A stretch of DNA of 64,000 nt, taken from the NCBI RefSeq assembly GCF_039545795.1, contig NZ_CP154260.1, positions 6,205,001-6,269,000 of the forward strand. Direction: 5' to 3'. Below are positions 62,766-64,000 of this stretch, piece after piece. The DNA comes from Chitinophaga niabensis (lineage in GTDB: Bacteria > Bacteroidota > Bacteroidia > Chitinophagales > Chitinophagaceae). A program made the translations under genes and the position numbers. The notes beneath the pieces are model-generated. The model saw only the letters and a program-made list of their open reading frames with translations. It was not told the DNA's origin and ran no database searches. Position 1 is the first letter of the stretch, and every line of letters starts with the position of its first letter.

Positions 62766-64000
62766 TTAATGCGCTTCCAGCCAGTTTTTGCCGGTTCCGA
62801 TCTCAGCTTCTACCGGAACTGCCAAGGGCATGGCATTGCGCATGCCTTCAATGATCAGGGGTTTAATGATCTCCACTTCGTCCAGATGGGCATCAAACAC
62901 CAACTCGTCATGCACCTGCAGGATCATTTTGGATTTGAAGTTATGGTCCCGGAAGGTTTTATGCAGGGAGATCATGGCCAGTTTGATCATATCTGCGGCC
63001 GTACCCTGGATGGGCATGTTAATGGCATTCCGTTCTGCGAAACCACGAACCACGGCATTGGAGGAATTGATATCTTTTAACCAGCGTTTGCGGCCCAGCA
63101 ATGTTTGCACATAGCCGGTCTTTTGGGCAAACTTCACCTGGTCTTCCATGTATTTTTTAATGTTGGGATATTGCGCAAAATAGTTATCGATCAGCATTTT
63201 GGCTTCGCCGCGTGCGATGCCCAGGTTTTCACTGAGGCCAAATGCGCTCACGCCGTAAATAATGCCGAAGTTCACACTTTTGGCGTTGCGGCGCATATCA
63301 GAAGAAACGTCTGCAATGTCTACCCCGTATACTTTTGCTGCGGTGGCGGTGTGAATGTCCAGCCCGCTGCGGAAGGCTTCCATCATATTTGCATCCTCAC
63401 TGATGGCGGCAATGATCCGTAATTCTATCTGGGAATAATCCGCGGAAAGTAGTGTGTACTCCTCACTTTTTGGTACAAAAGCTTTCCTTACCTCGCGGCC
63501 CCTTTCTGTACGGATGGGGATGTTCTGGAGATTTGGATTATTGGAGCTGAGTCTGCCCGTTACTGCCACGGCCTGGTTGAAAGAAGTATGTACCCTGTTT
63601 GTACGCGGGTTCAGCATTAAGGGCAGTGCATCCACATAAGTGGATTTCAGTTTGCTCAGTTCCCGGAAGGCCAGGATACTATCTACGATAGGATGTTTGC
63701 TGGCCAGTTTGGTCAGTACATCTTCACCTGTAGCATATTGACCGGTGCGGGTTTTCTTGGCTTTAGGGTCCAGCTGCAATTTGTCAAACAACACTTCGCC
63801 TAATTGTTTGGGAGAAGCCAGGTTAAATCTTACACCCGCCTGCTGGTAAACACTTTCTTCTGATTTGCGGATATCTGTTTCCAGTTCTTTGGAATAGTCT
63901 GCCAGCGCTTTCATATCAATGGCAATACCTTCGTATTCCATATCTGTGAGTACTTTCACCAGCGGGTTCTCCACTTCGTAAAAAACCTTTTCCACATCCT
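62766..64000 (-). CDS. polA: DNA polymerase I, C-terminal polymerase part (runs off window)
   Basis: About 411 C-terminal residues are inside the window; the frame continues open past 64000. Family A polymerase motifs are complete: motif A LLSADYSQIELRIIAAI, motif B RRNAKSVNFGIIYGVSAFGLS and motif C LQVHDELVFD. NPNLQNIPIRTERGREVRKAF precedes motif A. The 5' nuclease and any 3'-5' exonuclease domain lie outside. Role: gap filling in repair and Okazaki-fragment processing. Confidence 0.97.
   Translation of the reverse strand, partial: DVEKVFYEVENPLVKVLTDMEYEGIAIDMKALADYSKELETDIRKSEESVYQQAGVRFNLASPKQLGEVLFDKLQLDPKAKKTRTGQYATGEDVLTKLASKHPIVDSILAFRELSKLKSTYVDALPLMLNPRTNRVHTSFNQAVAVTGRLSSNNPNLQNIPIRTERGREVRKAFVPKSEEYTLLSADYSQIELRIIAAISEDANMMEAFRSGLDIHTATAAKVYGVDIADVSSDMRRNAKSVNFGIIYGVSAFGLSENLGIARGEAKMLIDNYFAQYPNIKKYMEDQVKFAQKTGYVQTLLGRKRWLKDINSSNAVVRGFAERNAINMPIQGTAADMIKLAMISLHKTFRDHNFKSKMILQVHDELVFDAHLDEVEIIKPLIIEGMRNAMPLAVPVEAEIGTGKNWLEAH

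Overview
The window reads as chromosomal DNA of a Bacteroidota bacterium, most likely a Chitinophaga-like member of the Chitinophagaceae. Supporting signs are a SusC/SusD outer-membrane pair, promoters of the TTTG-N18-20-TAnnTTTG type, a GLPGLI-like domain, a DUF2480 protein, several Sec or lipoprotein exports, and a compact gene layout closed by GC-rich terminators. There are about 56 protein genes and one tRNA (Phe). I see no insertion sequence, prophage, plasmid gene or CRISPR array.

Layout. 0-4 kb: sugar-nucleotide/KDO genes (manC partial, kdsD), recQ, tRNA-Phe. 4-9.6 kb: a secreted coiled-coil protein, a sensorless histidine kinase, a one-piece hybrid kinase with REC and LuxR domains, and two hypotheticals. 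9.6-20.1 kb: a sugar locus, with susD-susC and a LacI regulator on the minus strand and, divergently, a four-gene operon (ThuA, two exported Gfo/Idh/MocA proteins, one SDR); no glycoside hydrolase is present. 20.1-26.1 kb: an AlkZ-like glycosylase, an MHS transporter, a carotenoid-type membrane protein, HemJ, and an ECF sigma factor with a membrane partner. 26.5-36.8 kb: the chromosome origin region, described below. 36.8-45.9 kb: DUF2480, CorA, an XRE/membrane-protein module with a palindromic operator, DUF3472, RlpA, GNAT, a lipase and a zinc peptidase. 46.2-52.3 kb: glutamate synthase. 52.5-64 kb: a GH10-like hydrolase, DUF3500, MgsA, a NifU-type Fe-S carrier, a PNGase F-like amidase, PnuC plus an NR kinase, MtgA, a YciO-like protein, a papain-like peptidase with a duplicated 3' end, GNAT, and the polymerase half of PolA.

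The most notable part is 28.4-34.7 kb. Between nadA and ppiD lies a gene-free 754-bp segment with about ten DnaA boxes, four of them exact matches, which I read as oriC. About 3.3-4 kb to its left are three parS centromere sites (30073, 30787, 30824). Between these and mnmG lies about 2.4 kb with no gene. Its left two thirds are extremely G-rich on the plus strand, opposite to what replication from oriC should give, and hold at least four degenerate copies of an 85-110 bp repeat. I know of no described element like this; its function is open.

The ORFs and motifs are read directly from the sequence. Family names come from recognising motifs without database searches. Roles of operators, origin and repeats are inference.
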